From Mycobacterium sp. BK086 (GTDB lineage Bacteria > Actinomycetota > Actinomycetes > Mycobacteriales > Mycobacteriaceae), in assembly GCA_004362315.1 (NCBI GenBank), contig SNWL01000005.1, positions 310,001 through 374,000 on the forward strand: a DNA stretch of 64,000 nt, written 5' to 3'. Of the stretch, positions 57,455-64,000 are shown in pieces. The notes beneath the pieces are model-generated. The model had not been told where the DNA came from. It made no database searches and saw only the letters and a program-made list of their open reading frames with translations. The translations under genes and the position numbers were made by a program. Every line of letters starts with the position of its first letter. The stretch's first letter is position 1.

Positions 57455-57508
57455 ATGTCGCACGCCCACAGCCACCCACGCGCCACTTCGGGGAGACCCA
57501 CACCGTGA
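57455..57508 (+). CDS. Possible 17-residue leader ORF before ssuC
   Basis: An ATG within the predicted ssu leader opens a frame reading MSHAHSHPRATSGRPTP and stopping at TGA (57506-57508), which overlaps the ssuC GTG as GTGA. The stop-start overlap is the arrangement used for translational coupling, and mycobacterial sulfur genes are known to use short coupled upstream ORFs, though those are cysteine-rich and this one has three His and no Cys. There is no clear ribosome site. It may be chance. Confidence 0.3.
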   Translation: MSHAHSHPRATSGRPTP

Positions 57509-58311
57509 CGACGCCAGCCGCGCCGGTCCTGCCGGCCGGCCCCCGCACGCCGGCTCGACGCCGGCACCGGAAGTGGACTGTTCTGCGGTGGGTCACCCCG
57601 GTGGTCCTGCTCGCGTTGTGGCAGCTGGGCAGTGCGGTGGGCATCATCTCCCAGGAAGTCCTGCCCGCTCCCTCGTTGATCGCCGAGGCCGGGCTCGAGC
57701 TCATCCGCGACGGCCAACTCGCCGACGCGCTACAGGTGTCCGGGCTGCGGGTGATCCAGGGGCTGCTGCTGGGTGGCGTGATCGGGGTCGGGCTGGGGAC
57801 CGCGGTCGGTCTGTCGCGCTGGACCGAGGCGACCGTCGACCCGCCCATGCAGATGTTGCGGGCACTGCCGCATCTGGGCTTGATTCCGCTGTTCATCCTG
57901 TGGTTCGGGATCGGCGAGCTGCCCAAGGTGCTGTTGGTCGCGCTCGGCGTCAGCTTCCCGCTCTACCTCAATACCTTCTCGGCGATCCGGCAGGTCGATC
58001 CGAAGTTGTTCGAAACCGCTGACGTGCTTGGGTTTTCATTTCGGCAGCGGTTCAGTCACATCATTCTTCCCAGCGCCGCCCCGCAGGTGCTGGTGGGGTT
58101 GCGCCAGTCGCTGGCGATCGCCTGGCTGACATTGATCGTCGCCGAACAGATCAACGCCGACAAAGGCATCGGCTACCTGATCAACAATGCGCGGGACTTT
58201 CTGCGCATCGACATCATCATCTTCGGTCTGATCGTCTATGCGCTGCTGGGCATCACGACCGACGCCGTCGTCCGCGCTCTCGAGCGCCGAGCCCTGAGGT
58301 ATCGGTCATGA
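57505..58311 (+). CDS. ssuC: Sulfonate ABC transporter permease SsuC
   Basis: Membrane subunit of an aliphatic sulfonate importer. The protein has 268 residues with about six helices: WVTPVVLLALWQLGSAVG at 28-45, and the EAA loop ETADVLGFSFRQRFSHIILPSAAPQVLVGL near 172-201, which docks to SsuB. The GTG at 57505 has GGGGAG about ten bases upstream and starts at TTPAAPVLP; an N-terminal extension exists in frame but lacks an initiation signal. ATGA overlap with ssuB. Confidence 0.9.
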   Translation: MTTPAAPVLPAGPRTPARRRHRKWTVLRWVTPVVLLALWQLGSAVGIISQEVLPAPSLIAEAGLELIRDGQLADALQVSGLRVIQGLLLGGVIGVGLGTAVGLSRWTEATVDPPMQMLRALPHLGLIPLFILWFGIGELPKVLLVALGVSFPLYLNTFSAIRQVDPKLFETADVLGFSFRQRFSHIILPSAAPQVLVGLRQSLAIAWLTLIVAEQINADKGIGYLINNARDFLRIDIIIFGLIVYALLGITTDAVVRALERRALRYRS

Positions 58312-59045
58312 CTGTGACACACGAACACAAGACCGCGGTGGCCGCCGAACTCCGGCACATCGACAAGTGGTACGGCGAGCACCGCGTCCTGCACGATGTT
58401 TCGCTGACCGTCGGCGCCGGTGAGATCGTCGCGCTGGTGGGACGCAGCGGTTCTGGCAAGTCCACGATCCTGCGGGTCCTCGCCGACCTGTCCGACGATC
58501 ACACCGGCGAGCGAGTGGTCGCGGGCGCACCGGCGCTGGCCTTTCAGGAGCCGCGGCTGTTCCCGTGGCGCTCGGTTCGGACGAACGTCGGGTACGGGCT
58601 GACCCGATTCCGGTTGCCCCGCAACGAGGTGGTGGCCAGGGCCGAGCAGGCGCTGGCCGATGTCGGGCTGGCCGACCGGGCCGACGCGTGGCCGCTGACG
58701 TTGTCGGGCGGCCAGGCCCAGCGGGTATCGCTGGCCCGCGCGCTGGTCGCCGAGCCGCAGTTGCTTCTGCTCGACGAGCCGTTCGGCGCCTTGGACGCGC
58801 TCACCCGGCTGTCCATGCACGCGCTGCTACTGGAGCTGTGGCGCAGGCACGGATTCGGGGTGTTACTGGTCACCCATGACGTGAATGAGGCTGTGGCACT
58901 GGCTGATCGGGTGCTCGTCCTGGATTCCGGCCGGGTTGTTCATCAGACCGAGATCGCCGATCCGCGGCTGCCGACGGGGACGTCGTCGGCGGCCATCGAG
59001 AGCCATCGAGTCGAGTTGCTGGAGCAACTCGGCGTTCAAATCTGA
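58308..59045 (+). CDS. ssuB: Sulfonate ABC transporter ATP-binding protein SsuB
   Basis: Drives the sulfonate importer. It has 245 residues with Walker A GRSGSGKST (about 45-53), Q-loop AFQEPRLFPW, signature LSGGQAQR (about 130-137), Walker B LLLLDEPFGALD (about 149-160) and the switch His in LVTHDVNEA. The short form without extra domain is typical of SsuB/TauB. Eleven bases separate it from ssuA. Confidence 0.92.
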   Translation: MTVTHEHKTAVAAELRHIDKWYGEHRVLHDVSLTVGAGEIVALVGRSGSGKSTILRVLADLSDDHTGERVVAGAPALAFQEPRLFPWRSVRTNVGYGLTRFRLPRNEVVARAEQALADVGLADRADAWPLTLSGGQAQRVSLARALVAEPQLLLLDEPFGALDALTRLSMHALLLELWRRHGFGVLLVTHDVNEAVALADRVLVLDSGRVVHQTEIADPRLPTGTSSAAIESHRVELLEQLGVQI

Positions 59046-59056
59046 CAGGAGCAAGC

Positions 59057-60085
59057 GTGTATCCCAGAGTATTTCGCCGTGTGATGGTCTTGCTGGCTGT
59101 ATTGGGCCTCCTGCTGACGGGTTGCGTATCGCGCCACGAGAACTCCGGTGCGTCCCAGGCGCCGCCGACGGTCGCGCTGACCGAGCTGTCGGATCTGACC
59201 TTGCAGGTGGGCGACCAGAAGGGCGGCACCGAATCGCTGCTGCGTGCCGCCGGGGCGCTGGACAACCTGCCGTACAAGATCGCGTTCTCCACCTTCACGT
59301 CCGGCCCGCCGCAGATCGAGGCCGCGACCGCGGGCAAGATCGACTTCGCGATCACTGGCAACACCCCGCCGATCTTCGGCGCGGCCTCCGGCGCGAAGGT
59401 GAAGGTGGTCTCGGCCTACAACGGTGGCGGTATCGGCGACCAGATCCTGGTTCCCGCGAATTCGCCGATCACCTCGGTGGACCAGTTGCGGGGCAAGAGC
59501 ATCGCGGTCGGCAAGGGCAGTTCCGCGCACGGCAACGTGCTCGGGCAGCTGGAGAAGGCCGGGCTGACGCCCGCGGATGTGAATCTGGTGTTCCTCCAGC
59601 CTGCTGACGCGCTGTCGGCATTTCGGGCCAATCAGGTTGATGCGTGGGCGATCTGGGATCCGTTCACCGCGCAGGCCGAGCAGCAGCTGAAGGTGCGGTC
59701 GATCGCGCAGGCCAAGGGCGTCACCAACGGCTACTGGTTCGGGGTTGCCTCCGATGCCGCACTGGCGGATCCGAAGCGCAACTCCGCGCTGGCCGATCTG
59801 CTGGTGCGTTTCGCCAAGGCAGCGAAGTGGGCTCAGGATCATCCGCAGGAGTGGGCGCAGAAGTATGCCGCCGCTGTGGGATTGGATCTCCAGGCGGCCG
59901 AGGTGTCGCAGAGCCGGAGCCTGCGTCTGCCGACAGCGCTGAGCGACGAGGTGGTTGCCTCCGAGCAGAAGATCGCGGATCTGTTCGCCAAGTCGGGGCA
60001 GATCCAGTCCGCCCCTGATTTTTCCAAATGGGTCGATCGCCGCTACGCCGGTGTGCTCGAGCCTGTTCTCATCAGTTCCAATTAG
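59057..60085 (+). CDS. ssuA: Sulfonate-binding lipoprotein SsuA
   Basis: Captures sulfonates outside the membrane. The 342-residue lipoprotein has a lipobox LLTGC (Cys23) and a two-lobe periplasmic-binding fold with the SsuA/NitT-type segments VGDQKGGTESLLRAAG (about 52-67), AITGNTPPIFGAASGAKVKVVSAY (near 98-121), SIAVGKGSSAHGNVLGQLEKAGL and VDAWAIWDPFTAQAE. GTG start. Its TAG stop overlaps the ribosome site of ssuD. Confidence 0.9.
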   Translation: MYPRVFRRVMVLLAVLGLLLTGCVSRHENSGASQAPPTVALTELSDLTLQVGDQKGGTESLLRAAGALDNLPYKIAFSTFTSGPPQIEAATAGKIDFAITGNTPPIFGAASGAKVKVVSAYNGGGIGDQILVPANSPITSVDQLRGKSIAVGKGSSAHGNVLGQLEKAGLTPADVNLVFLQPADALSAFRANQVDAWAIWDPFTAQAEQQLKVRSIAQAKGVTNGYWFGVASDAALADPKRNSALADLLVRFAKAAKWAQDHPQEWAQKYAAAVGLDLQAAEVSQSRSLRLPTALSDEVVASEQKIADLFAKSGQIQSAPDFSKWVDRRYAGVLEPVLISSN

Positions 60086-60096
60086 AGGAGAATCTG

Positions 60097-61194
60097 TTGT
60101 CTGCCAAGTTCTTTTGGTTCCTGCCCACCAACGGGGACAGCCGCTCGATCGTGGGTGCGTCGCACGCGTCGTCGCATCACACGATTCCCGACGGCTACCG
60201 CGCACCGACCCGCCGGTATCTGGCCGAGGTGGCCAGGGCAGCCGACCGGCTTGGCTTCGAAGGGGTGCTGACCCCGACCGGAACATGGTGCGAGGACGCA
60301 TGGTTGACGGCGTCGGCCCTGTTGGCGGAGACCGAGCGGCTCAAGTTCCTGGTGGCGTTCCGGCCCGGGCTGGTACCGCCCACCCTCGCCGCCCAGCAGG
60401 CGGCGACGTTGCAGCGCTTCTCGGACGGCCGGTTGCTGCTCAACGTGGTCAGTGGCGGCGATGATGGCGAGCAGCAGCGGTTCGGCGACTGGCTCAACCA
60501 TGACGAGCGGTACGCCCGTACCGGGGAGTTCCTTCAGATCGTGAAGTCAGTGTGGGGGCAGGACTCTTACGACTTCGACGGCGAGTACTACAAGGTCCGC
60601 GACGGCCGGGTTTCCGAGCCGCCGAACCCGTTGCCCGAGTTCTACTTCGGTGGTTCGTCCGCGGCTGCGCTGCCGATCGCCGCCGAGCATGTGGACGTCT
60701 ACCTGACCTGGGGTGAGCCGCCGCAGGCCGCGGCTGCCAAGATCAACGAGGTGCGCACGCTGGCGCAGGCGCGGGGGCGCAACGTGCGGTTCGGCATCCG
60801 GCTGCACACGATCACCCGCGACACCTCGGAAGCGGCCTGGGCGGTCGCGCAGGAATTGGTGGACGAGCTGACACCGGATCAGATCGAGCAGGCCACCAAA
60901 CTGCATGCCAGTTCCGAGTCCGAGGGTCAGCGCCGGATGACCGCCCTGCACGGCGGACGCATCGACAAGCTGGAGATCTATCCGAACCTGTGGGCGGGTG
61001 TGGGTCTGGTCCGGGGCGGTGCCGGTACCGCGTTGGTCGGCAGCCACGAAGAGGTCGCCAACCTGATCTGGGAGTACCACACGGTCGGTTTCGACGAGTT
61101 CATCCTGTCCGGCTACCCGCACCTGGAAGAGGCCTACTGGTTCGCCGAGGGCGTCTTCCCGCTGCTGCGTGCCAAGGGAGTTCTCGCTGCCTGA
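60097..61194 (+). CDS. ssuD: FMNH2-dependent alkanesulfonate monooxygenase SsuD
   Basis: Cleaves C1-C14 alkanesulfonates to aldehyde and sulfite using reduced FMN. The 365-residue TIM-barrel protein is of luciferase type; FFWFLPTNGDSR, FEGVLTPTGTWCEDAWL with the Cys (about 57) conserved in SsuD, FRPGLVPPTLAAQQAATLQRFSDGRLLLNVVSGGD and the C-terminal SGYPHLEEAYWFAEGVFPLL match. The start is TTG at 60097, six bases after GAGGAG. The flavin reductase SsuE is not in the window. Confidence 0.9.
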   Translation: MSAKFFWFLPTNGDSRSIVGASHASSHHTIPDGYRAPTRRYLAEVARAADRLGFEGVLTPTGTWCEDAWLTASALLAETERLKFLVAFRPGLVPPTLAAQQAATLQRFSDGRLLLNVVSGGDDGEQQRFGDWLNHDERYARTGEFLQIVKSVWGQDSYDFDGEYYKVRDGRVSEPPNPLPEFYFGGSSAAALPIAAEHVDVYLTWGEPPQAAAAKINEVRTLAQARGRNVRFGIRLHTITRDTSEAAWAVAQELVDELTPDQIEQATKLHASSESEGQRRMTALHGGRIDKLEIYPNLWAGVGLVRGGAGTALVGSHEEVANLIWEYHTVGFDEFILSGYPHLEEAYWFAEGVFPLLRAKGVLAA

Positions 61195-61216
61195 GCCGCG
61201 GCCTTGGTGAGCGATC

Positions 61217-61247
61217 ATCTGCTACTATCTGCGTATGAATGCAGATA
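61217..61247 (+). promoter_or_regulatory. kmtR promoter and operator-like repeat
   Basis: TATCTGC (61226-61232) and GCAGATA (61241-61247) form a perfect seven-base inverted repeat with an eight-base spacer that contains the ATG of kmtR. A third half-site ATCTGC is at 61217-61222, ten bases before the second as a direct repeat. TACTAT (61223-61228) is the -10 box, six bases before the ATG (leaderless). An ArsR-type dimer on this repeat would block its own transcription start. Confidence 0.62.
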
Positions 61248-61597
61248 AGCAGCTGGCGGAGGACCATGCTCATCTGGTCGTCGAGGTCTTCCGCATGCTG
61301 GCCGATGCCACTCGCGTGCAGCTGCTGTGGGCGCTGATCGACGGTGAACTGAGTGTCAACGACCTCGCCGAATGCGTGGGCAAACCGTCGCCGTCGGTGT
61401 CCCAGCATCTGGCCAAGCTGCGGATGGCGCGCCTAGTCCGTACCCGCCGTGAGGGCACTCAGGTGTTCTATCGGCTCGAAAACGATCACGTCCGTCAACT
61501 CGTGGCCGATGCGGTCTACAACGCCGAACACGCGGCCGGCGGGACGCCCGCGCACCATCGCGGAGTTCACGAACTTTCGGACCGGGGGAGCGCCTGA
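61235..61597 (+). CDS. kmtR: ArsR/SmtB-family nickel/cobalt-sensing repressor KmtR
   Basis: A 120-residue winged-helix sensor. The stretch VVEVFRMLADATRVQLLWALIDGELSVNDLAE and VGKPSPSVSQHLAKLRMARLVRTRREGTQVFYRLENDHVRQLV is almost the same as KmtR (Rv0827c), which releases DNA when nickel or cobalt binds and controls the exporter Rv2025c. His ligands are at the N-terminus (DHAHL), in HHRGVHE at the C-terminus and in ENDHVR. Start ATG at 61235; TGATG overlap with the cdf gene, its expected target. Cobalt sensing also fits the cobalamin genes in the window. Confidence 0.88.
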   Translation: MNADKQLAEDHAHLVVEVFRMLADATRVQLLWALIDGELSVNDLAECVGKPSPSVSQHLAKLRMARLVRTRREGTQVFYRLENDHVRQLVADAVYNAEHAAGGTPAHHRGVHELSDRGSA

Positions 61598-62598
61598 TGG
61601 CCCACCTGCACGATCACGATCACGCCCATGATCACGACCACAGCCACGACCACCCGAAGGGGTTGCGCGGGGCCATCGCAGAGATCTTCGCACCGCACTC
61701 GCACGACGCTGCCGACAGCTTCGACAGCGCGCTGGAGTCCAGCGCCGCAGGTATCCGCGCGGTCAAGATCAGCCTTGTGGTGTTGGGGCTCACCGCGATC
61801 GCCCAGATTGTCGTCGTCGTCGTGTCGGGGTCGATCGCGCTGGCTGCCGACACGATCCACAATTTTTCCGACGCCCTGACCGCGGTACCGCTGTGGATCG
61901 CGTTCTCGTTGAGCACCAAGGCTGCCACCCGCCGCTACACGTATGGCTTCGGGCGGGTCGAAGATCTGGCCGGAATGTTCGTCGTCGCAATGATTGCCGT
62001 GTCGGCGATCATTGCGGGTTACGAGGCCATCGGACGTCTCATCGATCCGCGGCCCATCGACCATCTCGGCTGGGTTGCCCTGGCCGGACTGGTCGGCTTC
62101 ATCGGCAACGAATGGGTGGCCCTCTATCGCATCCGCGTCGGACGCCGAATCGGCTCAGCCGCTTTGGTTGCCGACGGACTGCACGCCCGCACCGATGGCT
62201 TCACATCGTTGGCGGTGGTCATCGGCGCCGGTGGCGTCGCGCTCGGCTTTCCGCTGGCGGACCCGATCGTCGGCCTGGTCATCACCGTGGCCATTCTCGC
62301 GGTGCTGCGCACGGCAGTCCGGGATGTGTTCCGCCGCTTGATGGATGGCGTAGATCCGGCGTTCATCGATACTGCCGAGACGACGTTGGCCGCACGCCCG
62401 GGAGTGCGGTCGGTGCGCAGCGTGCGGATGCGGTGGATCGGGCACCGGCTGCACGCGGATGCCGAACTCGATATCGACCCCGATCTCACGCTGGCGGAAG
62501 CCCACGACATCGCCCACAGCGCCGAGCACGACCTCACCCACGCCATCCCGAAGCTGGATACCGCTGTCGTGCATGCCTATCCGGCGCACGCGCATTAG
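61597..62598 (+). CDS. Cation diffusion facilitator metal exporter (Rv2025c-like)
   Basis: A 333-residue CDF exporter, probably for cobalt and nickel. Residues 1-45 are His/Asp-rich (HDHDHAHDHDHSHDH), a cytoplasmic metal-binding tail. Six helices follow; the metal site is made of His and Asp in ADTIHNFSDAL (helix 2) and ADGLHARTDGF (helix 5). The C-terminal ferredoxin-like domain (about 245-333) ends in HAYPAHAH. Translationally coupled to kmtR, which in M. tuberculosis regulates its homologue in trans. The tail overlaps the convergent lppI by four bases. Confidence 0.92.
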   Translation: MAHLHDHDHAHDHDHSHDHPKGLRGAIAEIFAPHSHDAADSFDSALESSAAGIRAVKISLVVLGLTAIAQIVVVVVSGSIALAADTIHNFSDALTAVPLWIAFSLSTKAATRRYTYGFGRVEDLAGMFVVAMIAVSAIIAGYEAIGRLIDPRPIDHLGWVALAGLVGFIGNEWVALYRIRVGRRIGSAALVADGLHARTDGFTSLAVVIGAGGVALGFPLADPIVGLVITVAILAVLRTAVRDVFRRLMDGVDPAFIDTAETTLAARPGVRSVRSVRMRWIGHRLHADAELDIDPDLTLAEAHDIAHSAEHDLTHAIPKLDTAVVHAYPAHAH

Positions 62599-63278
62599 CA
62601 GGTGTACTGCTCGCCGACTCCTGGCGGCGGTGTCACCTGTTGCGCGCAGGCATAGGCGTTGACTCCCTCGGCGGCCAGGCGCACTGCCGACTGCTTGGCA
62701 TAGTTCACGCAGACCAACGCGTTGGCGTCGGTGCGACAGCGGTAGTCGGCGAACGACAGCGAAGTGTCATAAGGCAATTCGCGGCCCTGCCCATAGGTGA
62801 AGCGGCCAGGATCGCCGTGCGCGGACCCGACCTGGACGGTGCTGCCGTCGAAATCGACCCAGCCGCCCTTCCACTGGCCGTAGACGTCCTGCGGCCGGGG
62901 TGGTGGATTGGTGAGCTCCACCAGGCAGGCCAGCCCCGGTGCGCCGTGCTTGGCATCGGTCATGCACGTCGTGCCCGCCGGCGTCGTGAATGCGACGTCA
63001 TCGCCGAGATCGGTCGTGACAGAGCCGCGCAACGCGATGTGGTACTGCGCGGCATCGATCGGGGGACCGGCCTCGATCCACTTGATGGCCTCCGCGATCG
63101 GGGCTCCGGCCGCCGGAGCCGGCACCGACGACGTGGTCGTCGACGGTGACGCCGACGACGAGGTTGCCGAGCGTGACGGTGTGATCGGGGTCAATTGCGT
63201 CTGCTTCGCCTGGCCGCCGGTCGACCCGGAACATCCCGCGACCAGCAGCGACGCGGTGAGCAACACGGCGATTCGCAT
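62595..63278 (-). CDS. lppI: LppI-like lipoprotein
   Basis: A 227-residue lipoprotein with lipobox LVAGC (Cys16), a Ser/Thr/Pro linker (about 20-55) and a globular part with six cysteines (TTCMTD, GLACLVE, YRCRTD, VCVNY, YACAQ, YTC), likely forming three disulfides outside the cell. In the position of Rv2046 (lppI) next to lipT. TAGCCT (63290-63285) lies six bases upstream of the ATG, so it is probably leaderless. Function unknown. Confidence 0.82.
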   Translation of the reverse strand: MRIAVLLTASLLVAGCSGSTGGQAKQTQLTPITPSRSATSSSASPSTTTSSVPAPAAGAPIAEAIKWIEAGPPIDAAQYHIALRGSVTTDLGDDVAFTTPAGTTCMTDAKHGAPGLACLVELTNPPPRPQDVYGQWKGGWVDFDGSTVQVGSAHGDPGRFTYGQGRELPYDTSLSFADYRCRTDANALVCVNYAKQSAVRLAAEGVNAYACAQQVTPPPGVGEQYTC

Positions 63279-63284
63279 CCCGAC

Positions 63285-63290
63285 AGGCTA
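63285..63290 (-). promoter_or_regulatory. Leaderless -10 box of lppI
   Basis: TAGCCT on the minus strand ends six bases before the ATG at 63278. The divergent lipT has its own TACCGT at 63343-63348, likewise six bases before its ATG. Confidence 0.5.
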
Positions 63291-63354
63291 GCGGCCCCGT
63301 CCCGTCCGGTTTGTCAGGCGCGTCGAGAAGCGAGATGTTCGCTACCGTCGTGTG

Positions 63355-64000
63355 ATGCACGAACACACCGTCCGCGCCACCACCGGCAGCGGCGTCGTCG
63401 AGGGGTTCACCCGCCACGGGGTGAACAGGTGGCGTTCGATTCCCTACGCGCGCCCGCCGGTCGGCGCCTTGCGCTTCCGCGCGCCACAGCCGCCGCAGCC
63501 CTGGCGGGGCGTGCGGTACTGCCACGGATTCGCCAACTGCGCCCCTCAGCAGCGGCGTTACACGATGTTGGGGGTGGGCAAGTACCAGCCGATGGGCGAG
63601 GACTGCCTGACGCTCAATGTCGTCACCCCGCAATGGTCTGGCGCGGAGCCGGATCACGAACCACTGCCGGTGATGTTCTTCATCCACGGCGGCGGTTATC
63701 TGATGGGCAGCTCGGCCACGCCGATCTACGACGGCGCGGCGCTGGCTCGCCGCGGCTGCGTCTACGTGTCGGTGAACTATCGGCTCGGTGCGCTCGGGTG
63801 TGTGGACCTGTCGTCGTTGTCCACCCCGGACACCCCGATCGACAGCAACCTGTTCCTGCGCGATCTGGTGATGGCCCTGCGCTGGGTGCGCGACAACATC
63901 AGCGCATTCGGCGGTGATCCCGGCAATGTGACGATCTTCGGCGAGAGTGCGGGCGCACACGCCGTCGCGACCCTGTTGGCCGTTCCTGACGCCGAAGGTC
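63355..64000 (+). CDS. lipT: Type B carboxylesterase LipT (5' part, runs off the window)
   Basis: The first 215 residues of a type B carboxylesterase/lipase, homologue of Rv2045c. Seen are the RWRSIPYARPPVGALRFRAPQPPQPW N-terminal signature, the EDCLTLNVVTP block, the oxyanion loop FFIHGGGYLMGSS and the nucleophile GESAGAHAV (Ser about 201). The catalytic Glu and His lie beyond the right edge. ATG at 63355 (GTG one codon earlier possible), leaderless. No signal peptide at this start. Confidence 0.9.
   Translation, partial: MHEHTVRATTGSGVVEGFTRHGVNRWRSIPYARPPVGALRFRAPQPPQPWRGVRYCHGFANCAPQQRRYTMLGVGKYQPMGEDCLTLNVVTPQWSGAEPDHEPLPVMFFIHGGGYLMGSSATPIYDGAALARRGCVYVSVNYRLGALGCVDLSSLSTPDTPIDSNLFLRDLVMALRWVRDNISAFGGDPGNVTIFGESAGAHAVATLLAVPDAEG

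Noticed and set aside
63311..63333. PafBC-type promoter for lipT (TTGTCAG at 63311)
   Set aside because: No TAnnnT occurs at the correct spacing; the likely -10 box TACCGT is 25 bases further on.

Overview
The window is a high-GC actinobacterial chromosome segment with mycobacterial gene content and order: a complete Pup-proteasome locus, tatA-tatC-helY, rbpA, ppm1, F420-type flavin/deazaflavin enzymes, Mtb12-family antigens and many leaderless promoters with TAnnnT -10 boxes just upstream of ATG or GTG. The gene order follows the M. tuberculosis Rv2045c-Rv2119 neighbourhood with rearrangements and without the PE/PPE and IS6110 material. Separate lnt and ppm1 genes suggest a fast-growing, Mycolicibacterium-type species. 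All Rv equivalences are from memory, not from a search. No rRNA, tRNA, CRISPR array or insertion sequence was seen, and no gene-free gap exceeds 300 bp.

0-13 kb: a RecB-family nuclease with a PafBC-type damage promoter, trmI, a DUF503 protein, two Mtb12-family exported proteins, then the Pup-proteasome system: mpa, dop, pup, prcB and prcA, with an extended SDR gene coupled to the end of prcA. Between mpa and dop lies a leftward block of a DUF732 protein, a hypothetical protein and two paralogous membrane proteins.

13-17.6 kb: a leftward accessory block inside the proteasome locus (an unknown protein, an LGFP-repeat protein, a DUF1023 hydrolase with an ESX-like N-terminus and its small partner). 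17.7-25 kb: pafA, pafB-pafC, tatA, tatC and helY. Thus the activator (PafBC) and one predicted target promoter (recB-like, position 915-937) lie in the same window.

25-37.8 kb: housekeeping genes (DUF4333 protein, 5'-3' exonuclease, VOC protein, peptidase, biliverdin-reductase-like protein, SDR), then corrin-ring genes in two opposed blocks: cobL-cobM-cobK rightward and cobG-cobH-cobIJ leftward. A 13E12-type HNH gene with a perfect mycobacterial SOS box sits between them. cobN is at 44.4 kb.

37.9-43.4 kb: a tightly packed rightward cluster of a Baeyer-Villiger-type monooxygenase followed by a MoxR/DUF58/DUF4129 system. 43.4-55 kb: a TauD-type dioxygenase, cobN, two F420/PPOX paralogues, fxsA, an amidohydrolase, lnt, ppm1, rbpA, a small Cys-rich protein and a medium-chain dehydrogenase.

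55-64 kb: a winged-helix/hydrolase fusion, a lipoprotein, an alkanesulfonate uptake and desulfonation operon (ssuCBA-ssuD) preceded by a terminator, a promoter and a possible 17-codon leader ORF, a kmtR-cdf nickel/cobalt sensor-exporter pair with an operator-like repeat across the kmtR start, lppI, and the beginning of lipT.
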